The notes under the pieces were generated by a model. That model was not told the DNA's origin, did no database searches, and was given only the letters and a program-made list of their open reading frames with translations. Below are positions 1 to 11,361 of a DNA stretch of 64,000 nucleotides, piece after piece; position 1 is the first letter of the stretch, and the number at the start of each line of letters is the position of its first letter. A program made the position numbers and the translations under genes. Source of the stretch: Gnetum montanum (taxonomy: Eukaryota; Streptophyta; Gnetopsida; Gnetales; Gnetaceae); NCBI GenBank assembly GCA_015680685.1, contig MNCI01027389.1, positions 1 through 64,000 of the forward strand. Direction: 5' to 3'.

Positions 1-1078
1 TTTCTGTTCCATAGTATGGCTAAATGTGCCAACAGTTTTAGAGTATTTTTGACTCATTTTGATGAGTATAGGAGATTATAAGATCTATGGGGATTTTTTT
101 GGAGGCATCCAGAGGCTCCCAACATCAAAACAAGTAGTTTCACTTTTGGCCCTTACAAAAGAGACGTCTTTCCAATTCCAAAGACGTCTTTATAGTAGGT
201 AGCACAAAAGAAGACATCTTTGAAAAGTAGCAAACGTCTTTCATTAGAAAAATAAATCTTTCATCAAATAAATACATCTTCGCAAAATGAAGACTAGTTG
301 CAAAAAGACATCTTTCACCAACAGAAGACATCTTCTTAGAATGGAGGCCAAATGTAGAAAAACATCTCAATCATGAAAAAGATGTCTTCCATGACTATTA
401 GCTAGTCATTTCACAAGTTCTAAGATGAATTTGGAAACATAGTGGCTATAAGAAGACTTCATTCTCATTGGGAAAAGTCCAAGCATTTGAACTATCATTA
501 TGTAATCATCATGCAATCATTGTATGGTCCTCATCATGCAATCATTTCTCTATTGTAATTGGTTAATGTGAACTATGCCTTAAAGTCAAAGGATCAGAAA
601 AATAATTTTCATTCTTTCATTGTGATTATAATTTCCTTATTTCCCTATGAAGTTGATGTGCTTATTATGGGAAGGCATCTTGCTTGAGCTTCTTGAGATC
701 CTATAGGATTGAGTGTTGGTGTAACACCACAACACTTCGCAATAGAGCTTAAGTTGTAAAGGTAGTGGGATCCTTGAAACCACATTTGAAGCTTGTCAAA
801 ACCTTGTAGGGTTGAGTGTATTCATAGCATCAAGTCATTTTAGTCTATAGCTTAGAGCTTGTACAGGGTGTGATACCCTTCAAATCACATTTTGTAAGGA
901 ACAAAGTCTAGAGTTATGCTTGCGAACTATCCTACAAGTGTGGACTACCCAAGTTGGGGAACCACATTAAATTTGTTGTATGTGCTTTTTCTCAATGATT
1001 TTAATTTGGGGAACTTATTCATCCCTCTCCCCCTCCCCCCACACACACCCCCTCCCTTTCTAAGTTCAACAATCCTTA
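1..1078 (+). mobile_element. Family A (SIRE/copia-like) 5' LTR, cut by window start
   Basis: The segment is directly repeated at 27655-28759 and, inverted, at 48934-50020, and it is followed at once by an initiator-Met-type primer site, so it is read as the 3' part of a 5' LTR. Bases 161-390 hold a row of palindromes of the type AAGACGTCTT. The last 70 bases are pyrimidine-rich (1021-1062) and end TTCAACAATCCTTAAG. The start of the LTR lies left of the window. The exact end is uncertain by about 8 bases because the terminal CA has decayed. Confidence 0.8.
161..390 (+). repeat. Array of AAGACGTCTT-type palindromes in the A LTR
   Basis: Copies or decayed copies of a 10-bp palindrome start near 161, 181, 211, 231, 251, 271, 305, 324, 358 and 379. 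The intact form is seen at 181-190 and the common variant AAGACATCTT at 211-220 and 324-333. Spacing is mostly close to 20 bases, with some gaps near 30. The centre ACGT is the core recognised by plant bZIP factors, so an enhancer role in U3 is possible, but this is inference. Confidence 0.7.
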
Positions 1079-1083
1079 AGTGG

Positions 1084-1101
1084 TGGTATCAAAGCCTGAT
1101 G
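1084..1101 (+). promoter_or_regulatory. Primer binding site, initiator-Met tRNA type
   Basis: TGGTATCAAAGCC differs by one base from TGGTATCAGAGCC, the standard complement to the 3' end of plant initiator-Met tRNA. It sits a few bases after the LTR end, where reverse transcription of a copia element would start. Confidence 0.85.
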
Positions 1102-1129
1102 CTCTTGCACTCTACATCAATCTTCAAGA

Positions 1130-2480
1130 GTGAAAATGGAAGGGGTAATTAGCATCAGACACATCTAGACATGCTTCATCAATTGTTGTTCTCAATTCCT
1201 ATATCACATCTGCTATAACAGTAAGTCTCTCATTCCATTCCTTACATTCAGATCTGAATGATGTTTCCTTTGAAGAAACGTATAGGATATTTTTTCATGA
1301 AGTTCTTTCTTTCCAAAATTTATGCATTGAGATAATAGATGTTTTACATTCCAAGGAAATAAAAATTAAAGTTCTTAATGATGAATGTTTTTATCTTAAG
1401 AATGAGAACTCAGACCTTAACGCTAAGATTCAAAAACTAACCAATGTGATTAAGTAGAAGAGTAAGAGCTTCAAGGTAAGGAAAGAGGTAAAAACATTTT
1501 AAGTTATAATTTTGATTCATATTCAATAGAATGCCTAGTATGTGGTGGAAGAAGCCATGTGATCTTTAAATGTCCTAGTAATTTTAGGTTACAACAAAAG
1601 GATAGAAATGATGAAGCAATGAGAAAGACCAACTTCTACTCAAGTTGAGATGATGAAGAGCAAAGTGAAGAAAAGGTGAAGGATGATGCAAAGGATTCAC
1701 ACCTCGTCTATATGGCTCTCATAGATGATGACATTGATACCTCAAATGATGAACTTGATGAGAATGAAAGGTTTGATTTATTGTGTAATGAACTTTTAAA
1801 TTTTTAAAATCTTTGCACAAGTTGAACAAGTAAAAATAAAGGATCAAGAAATTTCTTTGTTGAATATAATAATTTTAGATCTCACTAAAGAAATCTTAGA
1901 CCTCAAGGCTAATAATAAAGGACTAACCAAGTTATGTGAGCAGATCAAGAAAGAACTTGCAAATGCCAAACTTGTGAATGAAAGGCTAGTCAAGGGAAAA
2001 GAGTCCCTTCAGATGGATCTTGGACAAGGAAGAAGTCCACATGATAAGAGTGGTCTCAGATGTTATACAAAATAGGAATAATCTATAGTAACCCCATATC
2101 AACCAAAGGTCACTCCAAAGAATGAAGAATCAATGGACACTACATCTCAACCAAGAGTAGCTCCAAGTTATAATCATTTTAACTACTATAGGAAGGTGAG
2201 ATGTTGTTATTTTCATAAATTTGGCCATAATAAATGGGAGTGTAATTTAAAATATTATCACATGAGCACTTGGTCATATCATAGGACTCCTTAGAATTAT
2301 CCAAATGTGCCTATAAAGGATTTTTCGTAGGTTAAAAAGGATATGAAAACAAATCAAGGAGGAGTCAAGAAATATTGAACAACTCAAAAGAATGAGGGAG
2401 TTCAAAAATTTTGAAGAACGAAGAGGAAAGGGATCCGAACTTTGAAAATTTTAAGAAGCCTATGCAAGAAGAGAAACCTT
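1130..2480 (+). pseudogene. Family A gag remnant (SIRE-like) with two zinc knuckles
   Basis: Gag would form the particle and bind the element RNA. In broken frames the segment reads as a Leu/Glu/Lys-rich coiled coil (near 1330-1430), a CCHC knuckle ECLVCGGRSHVIFKCPSNF at about 1529-1585, an Asp/Glu-rich acidic stretch (1650-1790), a second coiled coil (1800-2030) and a second knuckle at 2202-2243. This order is usual for SIRE/Maximus gag. The first knuckle keeps C-x2-C-x4-H-x4-C. In the second (CCYFHKFGHNKWEC) the second Cys codon is TTT, so Phe replaces Cys. Several stops and frame changes interrupt it, and the start cannot be fixed. No protease, integrase or RT follows before 3986. Confidence 0.72.
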
Positions 2481-3986
2481 GAAAGAGGAACTCATTCTCT
2501 AGCACTCTAGGCACCTTCATTCTTAGTTGCAAGTAAGGTAAGTCAAGGTAAGTTTTTATTTTCTTGCTTGCTCTATATCATGTCGGTATTTAATTTGGAA
2601 CGAATAAATTGTGTTGATGTGTGCGTACTTCATTTCAAGCTATGGGATGTTAGCTTTAGTATTCTACAAATGCTAAGATATTTGGTATTGTTAGAATATT
2701 TGATTATGACAGCTCTTATGAATGTATGAGAATGATGTGATTAATCTTATTATTAAATGAAAGTTTGTGGTTCTTATAAATTTTTAAAGTTTTTATTAAT
2801 AAATCATCGTTTAGAATGTATTGGTTTAAAATGGTTTAAAAATCTTGGACCAAAAGCTCTTTGTTCAACAATTATTACTTTTTCAAAATATATGTCTTGT
2901 GCTTCAAACCCTTGATTAAGCTATGGCATTATTGCTTTCTTATGAAATCTTAAAGTTTGGTTGTTTTCTTAAGAATTTTTTTTAGTAATTGAAGTATTTA
3001 AATTGGTCCCTATAACGTAATTCATGTATCTTCTAAAGATAGCTACATTGCAAAAGGAACTCCTTAAGCATATGAATTATTTGCTATCTTTATGAAAGGT
3101 CTTTCTTTCAAACTTGATCTTGGTATGGCAATCCAAATTTCTAGGGACATCTCCTAACTCTCATGTATTTCTCAATGGATGTATGATGTTTATTTATGTT
3201 TTATTATGTTAATGATGATTTCAAGCTCTTATGCCATGTTTTGGAGTGTTTTAGACTTATTTTGATGAATCTAGAAATTTTCAAGGGCTATGGTGACTTG
3301 TTTGAAGGTGTATGAAGGTTTTAGACCTCAAAATGAGCATAGATATTTTTAGCCATGGTAGGATAGACATCTACTATTTATTCAAAGTTATTTCATATGG
3401 TTTTTAATGGACATTTAGGCATTTGAGTTGGTACCTTTAATGTAACTCATGCATATTCTGAGAAAATAAACATTTCAAAATGATACACTAATGGGAGACA
3501 GTCTCCACCATTGATCTTATAATTTAAATGCAGCATGAAGATCTTAAAAGACTCAAGTGAGAATAAAAATCTCTCTACAATAGATGCATTATGATAATAG
3601 GAAGAAACTCAAGCATGTATGTAGGAGGAGAATGTACCTCATCAACAATTATCATTCATAAGCCATCGATGTTGGGGGAGTCTTTTGAGACTTTGACCAA
3701 AAGACACTCAAATAACAAAGATGAGCAAGAAAATGATTATTCTTTTTATGCTAAAGCATTTGAGATAAAAGTATGCTTTTATCAAAACATCCTTTGAACA
3801 TTTTACCTTAAGATTTAATTCATGGTTTAGGTATTTACATTTGGTATTGCTAGTTACAAATTGTGTGATATAGATATTTTTAAGAAGTATTATGGTATTA
3901 TTTCTTACACATATACTCTCCTTATCATAAAAATTTCTATGCCTTTTTATTTTCGTGATGTTTAAAGAAAAGAAGAAGGAGAATAT
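2481..3986. other. Family A internal region with no recognisable gene
   Basis: AT-rich sequence between the gag remnant and the duplicated segment at 3987. I searched by eye for RT, integrase and protease motifs on both strands and found none. A 68-codon open stretch at 3591-3797 has no recognisable motif. A purine-rich run at 3964-3983, directly before TGGAAAATT at 3987, resembles a polypurine tract. It would make 3987 an LTR start if the element was gag-only. Confidence 0.5.
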
Positions 3987-4172
3987 TGGAAAATTAAAAA
4001 TTCATGCAATATTTACAACTAATGGCTTATTGGTTTAGGGACAGGTGACTTGATCTTCAAGGATCATACTTTACTTCAAGCTTTAAGTTTTTAAATATTC
4101 TTGAATATCAATTGAAAAGCTTGGATTAGTTAATTTTTAACTTTTTAAATACATAAGGGGCAGCTCTTCTTG
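3987..4172 (+). repeat. Left copy of a 186-bp duplication flanking element B
   Basis: Bases 3987-4172 match 27030-27215 end to end with no gap, with about 21 mismatches by hand count. Both copies begin TGGAAAATTAAA. The left copy ends exactly where the 5' LTR of B begins, and the right copy begins exactly where the 3' LTR of B breaks off. It may be the first part of a longer A-type LTR (TGG start after a purine tract) or a duplicated piece of A internal sequence. Confidence 0.8.
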
Positions 4173-4285
4173 TGATGAATCGTCATTATGTCACATTGAT
4201 GAGGCCCCGTTAACGTGGACTTGTCAATAGGCCCCCATCAATGCAACCTTGTCTACATGGTGTTGCCCCACGACAGGGCCATGTC

Positions 4286-4305
4286 GATGTAGCATTTGCT
4301 ACATC
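4286..4305. repeat. Hairpin in the U3 of the B LTR
   Basis: GATGTAGCA, two T, then TGCTACATC: a perfect 9-bp stem with a 2-base loop. The copy at 29249-29266 keeps a stem with ACGTAG/CTACGT, and the copy near 26206-26222 keeps TAACA/TGTTA, both with changes on the two arms that preserve pairing. Confidence 0.7.
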
Positions 4306-4341
4306 TATGGGGCCCCATCGATGTGGCTCCAAAATAAATTC

Positions 4342-4349
4342 TATAAATA
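4342..4349 (+). promoter_or_regulatory. TATA box of the B 5' LTR
   Basis: TATAAATA at a similar place in the B-type LTRs: 26261-26268, 29304-29311, 45353-45360 and 60341-60348, with the weaker TATAAT at 51778-51783. It would place the transcript start near 4375, at the U3/R border. Confidence 0.75.
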
Positions 4350-5134
4350 CCCACTCACCAACCATGTTTATGCGGAGTTAAGTCATATTTGTAGTAGAGC
4401 TTTTGTAGTTTTCTCATTTGAGAGTTAGAATATTTCTCTGAGTATCCATAGTAAGAGTCAGAAAGTGTATGGATCTTTATTCAAGCACTGTTGTACCTAA
4501 ACATACCTGTGTGAATGGCAATGAAGACGAGCCTTTTAATCAAACCTTGCAGCACTTGGAATAGATTAATGATTTATTTATGCATTTACTATTTTTACTA
4601 ATTATGTAATTAATTAAGCTAAATTAAACTTCAAGTGATTAGTTAATTAATTAAGTAAAATAGATTAAACACATAAGTGCGACTACTTCAAGCATAATCA
4701 TGTATTCTCTTGCTAATCTTAGCAGCATTATTCCTTGGTTCACCCAATAGCATAAGTGCTTGGTTATCCTAGTAATGGATATGTGGGTTCAGAATGCGTA
4801 TAAAAAGTGGAACTAGATGCTTATGTTAGGACTAGTTAGAGATTAGTTAACTAGTTAAATTAAATTAGTTATTAAATTACTTCATTTCTCTATTTTAAGC
4901 ACCAAGAACATAAAACATAAAATAATAAAAATCAGATGCCTCGATTACATTTAACCATACCTTTGTACATCATAAGTGTAATTGGGAAGACAATGAATGA
5001 TTGTTAGGGTAAAGTTCACTTCCTAGGAGACTAGTGTACCAGAAGACATAGAGTTTATGGAATTGGACCTTATCACACATGAATGCTTCATGATTTGTAT
5101 GGTTGAGTGTAGGGGTACCTCAACTACTCATCAT

Positions 5135-5152
5135 TGGCACCATTACCAGGGA
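5135..5152 (+). promoter_or_regulatory. Primer binding site of B, tRNA-Asp type
   Basis: TGGCACCATTACCAGGGA lies one base after the LTR. Compared with TGGCGCCGTTGCCGGGGA, the complement of the plant tRNA-Asp 3' end, it has four differences, three of them CG to CA. The site fits the Athila group. Confidence 0.82.
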
Positions 5153-5278
5153 CTCTTTTTATTTAAAATGTATCCTGTCTAGGTTTAGTAAACATCATTA
5201 GATGAACCCTAAGGTCAAAATCATTCTCACAATAAATATAATCACATAAGCACATTGATATCTTATTTGTATTACAAA

Positions 5279-7110
5279 ATTTCTTCTTCTCACAAGCGTG
5301 ATGATACTAACCTACCGATACCTCAAGAATGCAAGGTGGTGTATATTCATCTACATGGGTATTTGTCTAACTTCACCTTCATCCTACATCAAATTGAACA
5401 ACTATGATGGCGAGATATGGAAGGCAACATTATAATGCCTCTTGATCAATCTATGCTTGAGATGCTACTTCAAACTCTTAGGAGGTTTGACATCCAAGAT
5501 CTTCAAGAGGAGTATGTTGGGCATGATTAAGGCTACTGGGACTACTATTCCACCAAAACACAATGTACGAGAGATCAACACCAAGAGAACCATGATGAGT
5601 TTATGAAAGGAAAACGGTTTACCAATCCCTTGTTCTTCATTAACCAAAATGACAATGAGGATCCTTCCTCTAGGGGATCTCAACATGAATATTCTCCCCT
5701 TGTTATTGGTGATGGGGATATGGCTCTAAATCTGCAATCCACTATCAATAATCTAGGTTTAGGTAAAAATGGTAGTCAAGGCAAGGGCTCAAACAAGCAT
5801 TAAGAGGATAAGAAAACTGATGAATGTGGCCATGAGAACTGAAGAGGAGTTGGTAGAAACCATGGTGGTGACAATCCTCCTCCCTCTTAACCCTCTTCAT
5901 TTGCATCTTTTTCTTCCTCTTCTAGTTTTGACAAACACTATAGAAAGAACAACTGTGATGGAGGTGAATAGCATGACAACAATGATGATCACCAAGCTCA
6001 TCATGAATGAAGGGGTGGCAGAGGACGTCATCAATGTCATCAAAATAATAATGATGATGAGCCTTTACTAGCAACTTGAAGCATGCTAAATATTTCAAAG
6101 GCTGTAAAAATTTGAACCAGGCATGTGAAACATAGTTGGATCAAAGGACTTGATATGAACAAGATTCGCAAATTTTAGGGGGGATATAACTCTAATCCAA
6201 AAACACATCTTCAAGCTTTTCACGATGCCTATGCCTTACAAAACATTGAAAATGATTGGCAAAAACTAAAGATATTTCCTAAGACACTCATCAAGGAAGT
6301 AGAAAGCTAGTACTAGTCCTTGGAGCTGGAATCCATCTACATGTGGAGTAAAATGCTAGAGCTATTTAATGATAAGTATCAAATGTACTTCAAAGTGTCT
6401 AATCTGAGAAGGAAGATCAAATGATGAAAGAAAGGAAACCATGAACCCTTGGATGCCACCATGGGTAAATACTATTCTCTCACACACTGATGCCCTAGCC
6501 ATGGTTATTCCTAGCGAGAACAACTTTGTCATATCATAGATGGAATTAGATTGAGAACTCTTGGAATCTATGCCAAAGGGAGACTATCCAAACTTAGAGC
6601 CCATAAAATTTAAAGGCTAATTTAATAGGTACCAAAAGAAGGAGAAGAGTAGAGGAAACATGAAAGTGTAGAGGAATACAACAGGGATCCTTCCATCAAA
6701 AATAGGGAGGTCCAATTTTGTAATAGTGAGAAAGAGTCATCTCATGATGAGGTGATAAATAGAAAGACCTTGCCAATTCAAAAATCTATGCATAAAAGTT
6801 TGGCTAAGATGGATAAAATGTGGGATTTTTTGGATGAAAAATTATAAGCTACTTTAAAAATTACCAAAGAATCACGACAGTAGAATAGTGATCGTAAACA
6901 CAAGAGACAAAAAGAACCTAAACGTGCCTACTAAAGGGGTAAGTGTAGGATTGTTGCAGTAGATGAAGTTGTGGAAACTAAATCAAATGATGATGGTTGG
7001 TGTGACATCTATCAATATGAACATCCTAAGGGATGTTTCCCCATCATTTCACACTTATAGAAGCCTAGGGTGTATGCTCTAAATCCACAACTAGCAACAA
7101 GATGAACACC
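5279..7110 (+). pseudogene. Element B gag remnant
   Basis: The related copies B3 and B2 start this gene with ATG followed by Ser-Ser-Ser/His codons (46070, 52667). Here the same place reads ATT at 5279-5281, so the start codon is lost. The N-terminal part is shared with the other copies (for example MKGKRFTNPLFFINQ, 5603 on). It is followed by a Ser-rich and a His/Asp-rich tract, then the capsid-like part at about 6170-6620 (NSNPKTHLQAFHDAYALQN). A motif CDIYQYEHPKGC at 6993-7030 is kept in all three copies, and no CCHC knuckle was seen. Many stops and frame changes interrupt the gene. Gag would form the particle. Confidence 0.75.
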
Positions 7111-7614
7111 GAGCAATCGCAAGCAATTCCATTAGTAATAACAATATTATCCAAGTGGAACTCCACTGCAACCATACAAGTAATATCAATAGTGGCACCA
7201 ACCAAAATCATGAGAGATGCTAGCACCAAGACAACAATACCCTTACATTCAACTAGATCCATATGGTATTACATTTAGCAATCCCTGTCTTCACGTGACT
7301 CTTTCAATCACGTTTATTCTTTCCAACATTACTACTACCCTCCCGAATACTATAGAGCTCATTCTTCACATTCCAAGAGGGATTCCACATTTTATCCTTA
7401 TCCTCCTTCTATTTTTGCACATGTTCCTCCATCCTCAATGCAACTACTTCCTACTCCATCCATGCAAGGTGAACTTCCAACCCAACCTTAGCAATGTAAC
7501 ACTACTAGAGCCATCAATTTGCAATTGATTCATCAACTGAGGGGTTTAGAACCTCAGTCTCATAAATGACCATTATTCTTAAACAATAGCCCTACTAAGC
7601 CCTCACAGACTCAA
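7111..7614 (+). pseudogene. Element B gag-to-protease linker
   Basis: Proline, serine and tyrosine-rich low-complexity coding remnant between the conserved CDIY motif and the protease. The same kind of linker occurs at 48105-48505 and 54640-55140 in the other two copies. No catalytic motif is visible, and several stops are present. Confidence 0.5.
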
Positions 7615-8090
7615 GTGGTTACTCATCCTACTCTTGCCTCATCCTCTACAAATCATTCCATCAAGTTTCCTTCAAACCAAATGCTATCCAAAATCCATAC
7701 TACTATGCTTACTGATGTTGTATCTAATTGGATCTGGGCTAGCAATGTTCCTAGAAAATTAGCTAATCTTGGGAGTTCTCTTGTCTATTTACAAATTTCT
7801 AGAAATGAACCATGTAAAGCTCTTCTTGATTTAAGCTCCAATGTAAACTTGATATCTCATGAGATGTATACTCCTTGGAACCTATTGTCTCTTAAGAAGA
7901 GAAATATTAGATTGGACTTGATAAACTAGTCCATCACTATTCCATTGGAACTGGTCGAGGACATTGTAACCACTATCTATGAATGGCCTTATCCTACTAA
8001 TTTTTTAATAATCAAGGTTGAGAATTGTAAGGGGGACTTCTTAATCATTATGGAGAGGGCATGGCTAGGCACATTGATGTAAGAATGATC
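7615..8090 (+). pseudogene. Element B aspartic protease remnant
   Basis: The active-site region reads ALLDLSSNVNLISHEMY at about 7822-7872. The copies at 48785-48837 and 55335-55387 read DLGSSVN and DLDSSVN, so the ancestral motif was DLGSSVN, the form usual in Athila-like proteases in place of DTG/DSG. Here Gly has become Ser. The frame is open for 104 codons from 7615 and then broken by stops at 7927 and 8081. The enzyme would cut the Gag-Pol polyprotein. Confidence 0.75.
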
Positions 8091-8403
8091 TTTCCCTAGA
8101 GATATCTAAGGAAAATACATTTGGAAAGATTGAGAAGAGACAAGTTTCATGCATCGCGTACAATGATACAAGGTGCAATTACATGTAAAAACTCTGGTTC
8201 ATGAAACAAGCATCTATTTCCACATGCAGGAAATATGCACATGAGGCAGATATTCAAAGGTATCTGTACATAATAGCCACAAAGCAAGAGGACACCTAGT
8301 GGCTAACTACTAATTTTGATAGTAGAACAATGTGCATGGAACCCACTGAGTGCCTAGCATGCACTTATGTCATAGGCATGAATGAACTAGAGCAAGTTCA
8401 TCA

Positions 8404-9480
8404 CTAACTCTCTAATGATGAAAACACTGATACCAATTGAGAAGAATTTGAGATCCTTGAAAATTTTAAACAAGAGCCTCTAGAGTTGAAAACTCTACCT
8501 ACTAGCCTAGAATATGCATTCTTAAAAAATGGCAAGCTAGTCATACTCAATGCCAAACTTGCTCCTAAACAAAAAGAAAAATTGCTAAAAGTGATCAAAA
8601 AATACCCAACAGCCTTTACTTGGTCATAGCATGAACTCACTGGGATTGATTCATGGATATGCCAGCACTGCATATACATTGATCGATCCATGAAGCCAAG
8701 GAGGAAAACACAATGATAGTTGAATCCAAAATTGAAGCAAATTATCAAAGAGGAGATTGAGAAACTCCTTAAGATAAGGTTCATCTATCACATTGTGAAT
8801 AGTGAGTGGGTCTACCCACTGGTGATAGTGTCAAAGAGAGGTGGAAAATGGTGGGTTTGTATAGACTTTAAGTTGTTAAATATGGCAACATTTAAAGATC
8901 GTTTTCCATTGTAATTCATTGATCAAGTGCTGGATACCATATCTATGCATTACTATTACAATTTTTTGGATGATTATAGTGGCTATCACTAAATCTAGAT
9001 TGCATTGAAATATTATGCCAAAACAACATTCACAAGTCTCTAGGGAACCTTTTCATATCGCAATATGCCTTTTGTTCTATGCAATGCTCCTATCACTTTC
9101 CAACTCCTAGTCTTAAGCATATTTCAATAGCAAATAGGTAGCAGAGTGGAAGTCTTCATGGATGACTTCTCCACTTATGATGCTACCTTCAAGCAATCCT
9201 TAGACCACCTTCAGCAAGTACTAAATAGACTTGTGGAAACAAATCTATGGATCAATTGGCAAAATACCCATCTCATGGTCCAAAAAGGCATTATATTGGG
9301 ACATCAAATTTTGTTGGAAAGGATTGAGGTAGACCCCAAAAGGATAAGAGTCATCCTAGGAATCACCCATTAACCAAAAACTATCAAAGATGTTTAGTCA
9401 TTCCTTGGACACACTAGTTACTACCAACAATTCATAGAGAATTTCTCTAAGATCACAAAATTTTTGGTTGAGCTAACAAA
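8404..9480 (+). pseudogene. Element B reverse transcriptase remnant
   Basis: In order along the plus strand: an N-terminal part with PKLKQIIKEEIEKLL (about 8723), the PLVIVSKRGGKWWVCIDF segment (8817-8870), the LDDYSGYH remnant near 8960-8990, the catalytic box VFMDDFSTY with both Asp at 9161-9166, and the ILGHQI and SFLGHTSYYQQF segments after it. The FMDDF box is typical of the Athila branch. At least five stops interrupt it, at 8912 and 9371 for example. RT copies the element RNA into DNA. Confidence 0.85.
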
Positions 9481-9559
9481 GAAAGATGCTTCCTTCATCT
9501 GGACCAAGAAATGTGAAAATGCATTCTAAGGCCTCAAGTAGAAGCTTGTAGAGACTCCA

Positions 9560-9957
9560 ATTCCATGAGCACCTGACTGGTTCAAACCATTCCATATCAT
9601 GAAAAATGAATCTAAGTACACCTTGGAAGCCATTCTTATGCACTTGGATAATAAGAAACATCCATATTACATCCACTATGCAAGTCAAAGCATTGTGGGT
9701 GCACAACTAAATTACACCATCATGAAAAAAAACTATTGGCAGTGGTGTATGCTTTAGAAAGGTTTAGGCACTAAGTGCTTAGATATAAATTTTTTGTGCA
9801 TACTAATCATAGTGCCATCTACTTGCTCATGAACAAGCCAACAGTGAACCCCTATGTCATACAGTGGGTGGTGATCTTACAAGAATTTGATCTTATAATG
9901 GTTGATCAAAAGGGAACTGAAAATGTGGTCACCAATCACTTTTCTTGGACACGATAG
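9560..9957 (+). pseudogene. Element B RNase H remnant
   Basis: Follows RT directly. Readable parts include PFHIMKNESKYTLEAILM (Asp of the usual DAS motif now Asn/Glu), HPYYIHYASQSIVGAQLNYT, and the C-terminal part from 9775 with FFVHTNHSAIYLLMNKP. The usual HTDH is HTNH here, and the last catalytic Asp of VADHLS is Asn (VVTNHFS). The copy in B2 at 56880-57255 keeps IVDHLS. RNase H would remove the RNA strand. Confidence 0.75.
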
Positions 9958-10139
9958 GATAACAAAGAGGAGGAAAGCCTACTCTCTGACTAATTTTCTT
10001 ATGAACTCTTCTTTGCTAGTGCAATAAATGAATAAATGCATGTAGAACCAAAATGGTATGATGACATCCTCACTTATCTTCTCACATAGGATATTCCACA
10101 AGATCTAGATCATAGGAAGAAATAATAGTTCCTTCATCG

Positions 10140-11130
10140 AGCTAAGAACTTCATGGAAATCAACAAACACCTTTATAAGGTATGTGCCAATGGCCTAGTT
10201 CATTGGTGATGCAAATCAATTCATGTTCTTTAGGATGCCCAAAAAGGCCCTTGTCGAGGCCACTATGCTGGGAGACACATGGCCAAAAACATCTTGATGG
10301 TAGGATACTATTGGCCCATAATCTTCAAGGATTACCACCAATTTATCTAATCTTGTGAGCAATATCAATGAGAGGATGGAATGACCACACATGTGGAGAG
10401 TCCTCAAAAGTGGATTCAACCACTAGAACACTTTGACATATGGAGCATAGATTTCATGGATCCCATCACACCTATGTCCAATGGAAAGGCATATATAATC
10501 ATCATCATTGATCATTATACCAAATGGATAGAAGTAGCAGCCACCATTAAGTGTACATCATCCATTGCTACTTGATTTGTATAACAAAATGTTATGAATA
10601 GGTTTGGGGTGCCATGTGCACTGATTTCTAACAACAAAACCCATTTTATAGGTGCAAATTTTTAAAAATTCATGTAATTCTTGGGGTTGAACATAAATTA
10701 ACAACACCTTATCACCCCCAATCCAATGATCAAGCAAAGGTAACTAACAAGAAGATTAAAAATATTCTAACAAGAACTAATAGCAAATATAGGAGAGACT
10801 TGAGAACAAAACTCAACAATGCCCTTTGGTCTTACTACTCAACATGGAAACTCCCTATTTTCTACTCCTCTTATGAGTTAGTGTATGAAAAACTTCCAAT
10901 GTTCTCAATTCAATGTGAGCTCCATACACTCTCAAAAACTTGTGACCTAGATCTTGACCTAATTCTAGCGCAAAAAGAAAGACTAATCAACCTAAATGTG
11001 CTAGACAAAAATCGATTGGTAGCCCTATCTTGGAACGAAGTGCACAAGGCATTCAACAAAAAACATCATGATCTTAGAATACAAAAATTAAAACTTCAAA
11101 CAAGAGATAAAATTCTCTATTAGAATCACA
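10140..11130 (+). pseudogene. Element B integrase remnant
   Basis: Zinc domain: GHYAGRHMAKNILMVGYYWP at about 10255-10315, then SCEQYQ, where the second Cys is Tyr. Core: WSIDFMDPITPMSNGKAY at 10441 on keeps the first Asp. The second catalytic Asp is Asn (ISNNKTHF near 10624). In the E region the copy reads SNDQAKVTNKK, whereas B2 reads ANGQVEATNRK, so the catalytic Glu is Lys. A 107-codon open C-terminal part runs 10800-11123. The enzyme would join element DNA to the genome, but this copy has lost at least two catalytic residues. Confidence 0.82.
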
Positions 11131-11361
11131 CACACATACCTCAATGAACCAAATTCCAAACATTGTGGGGAGGGGCCTTATATAATTTATGAAACCTTTC
11201 CTTCTGGGGCCATGATCATATACAAACTTGGAAGCCCAAACAAAAAGTAGTTGGTCAACATCCAATAGATAAAGCCTTTCTATGAGCCAAAGCAAGCTAG
11301 TGGAACCAAGACATCAATGGATGAACAACCATGCTCAATTTTTCAGATCTCCTCCTTTCAA

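Larger units (their letters stand above)
4173..5133 (+). mobile_element. Element B 5' LTR
   Basis: 961 bases starting TGATGAATCG and ending CTACTCATCA, so the ends form the inverted repeat TGATGA/TCATCA. Related LTRs lie at 26119-27029, 29149-30074 plus 41131-41150, 45228-46010, 51654-52510 and 60243-61096. The first 150 bases hold many GATGGGGCC/GGCCCCATC-type words and a 9-bp perfect hairpin at 4286-4305. A TATA box follows at 4342. Confidence 0.92.

Noticed and set aside
161-390. CRISPR-like array
   Set aside because: The repeats are 10-bp palindromes with non-unique spacers inside a plant LTR, present in all LTR copies. There are no cas genes.
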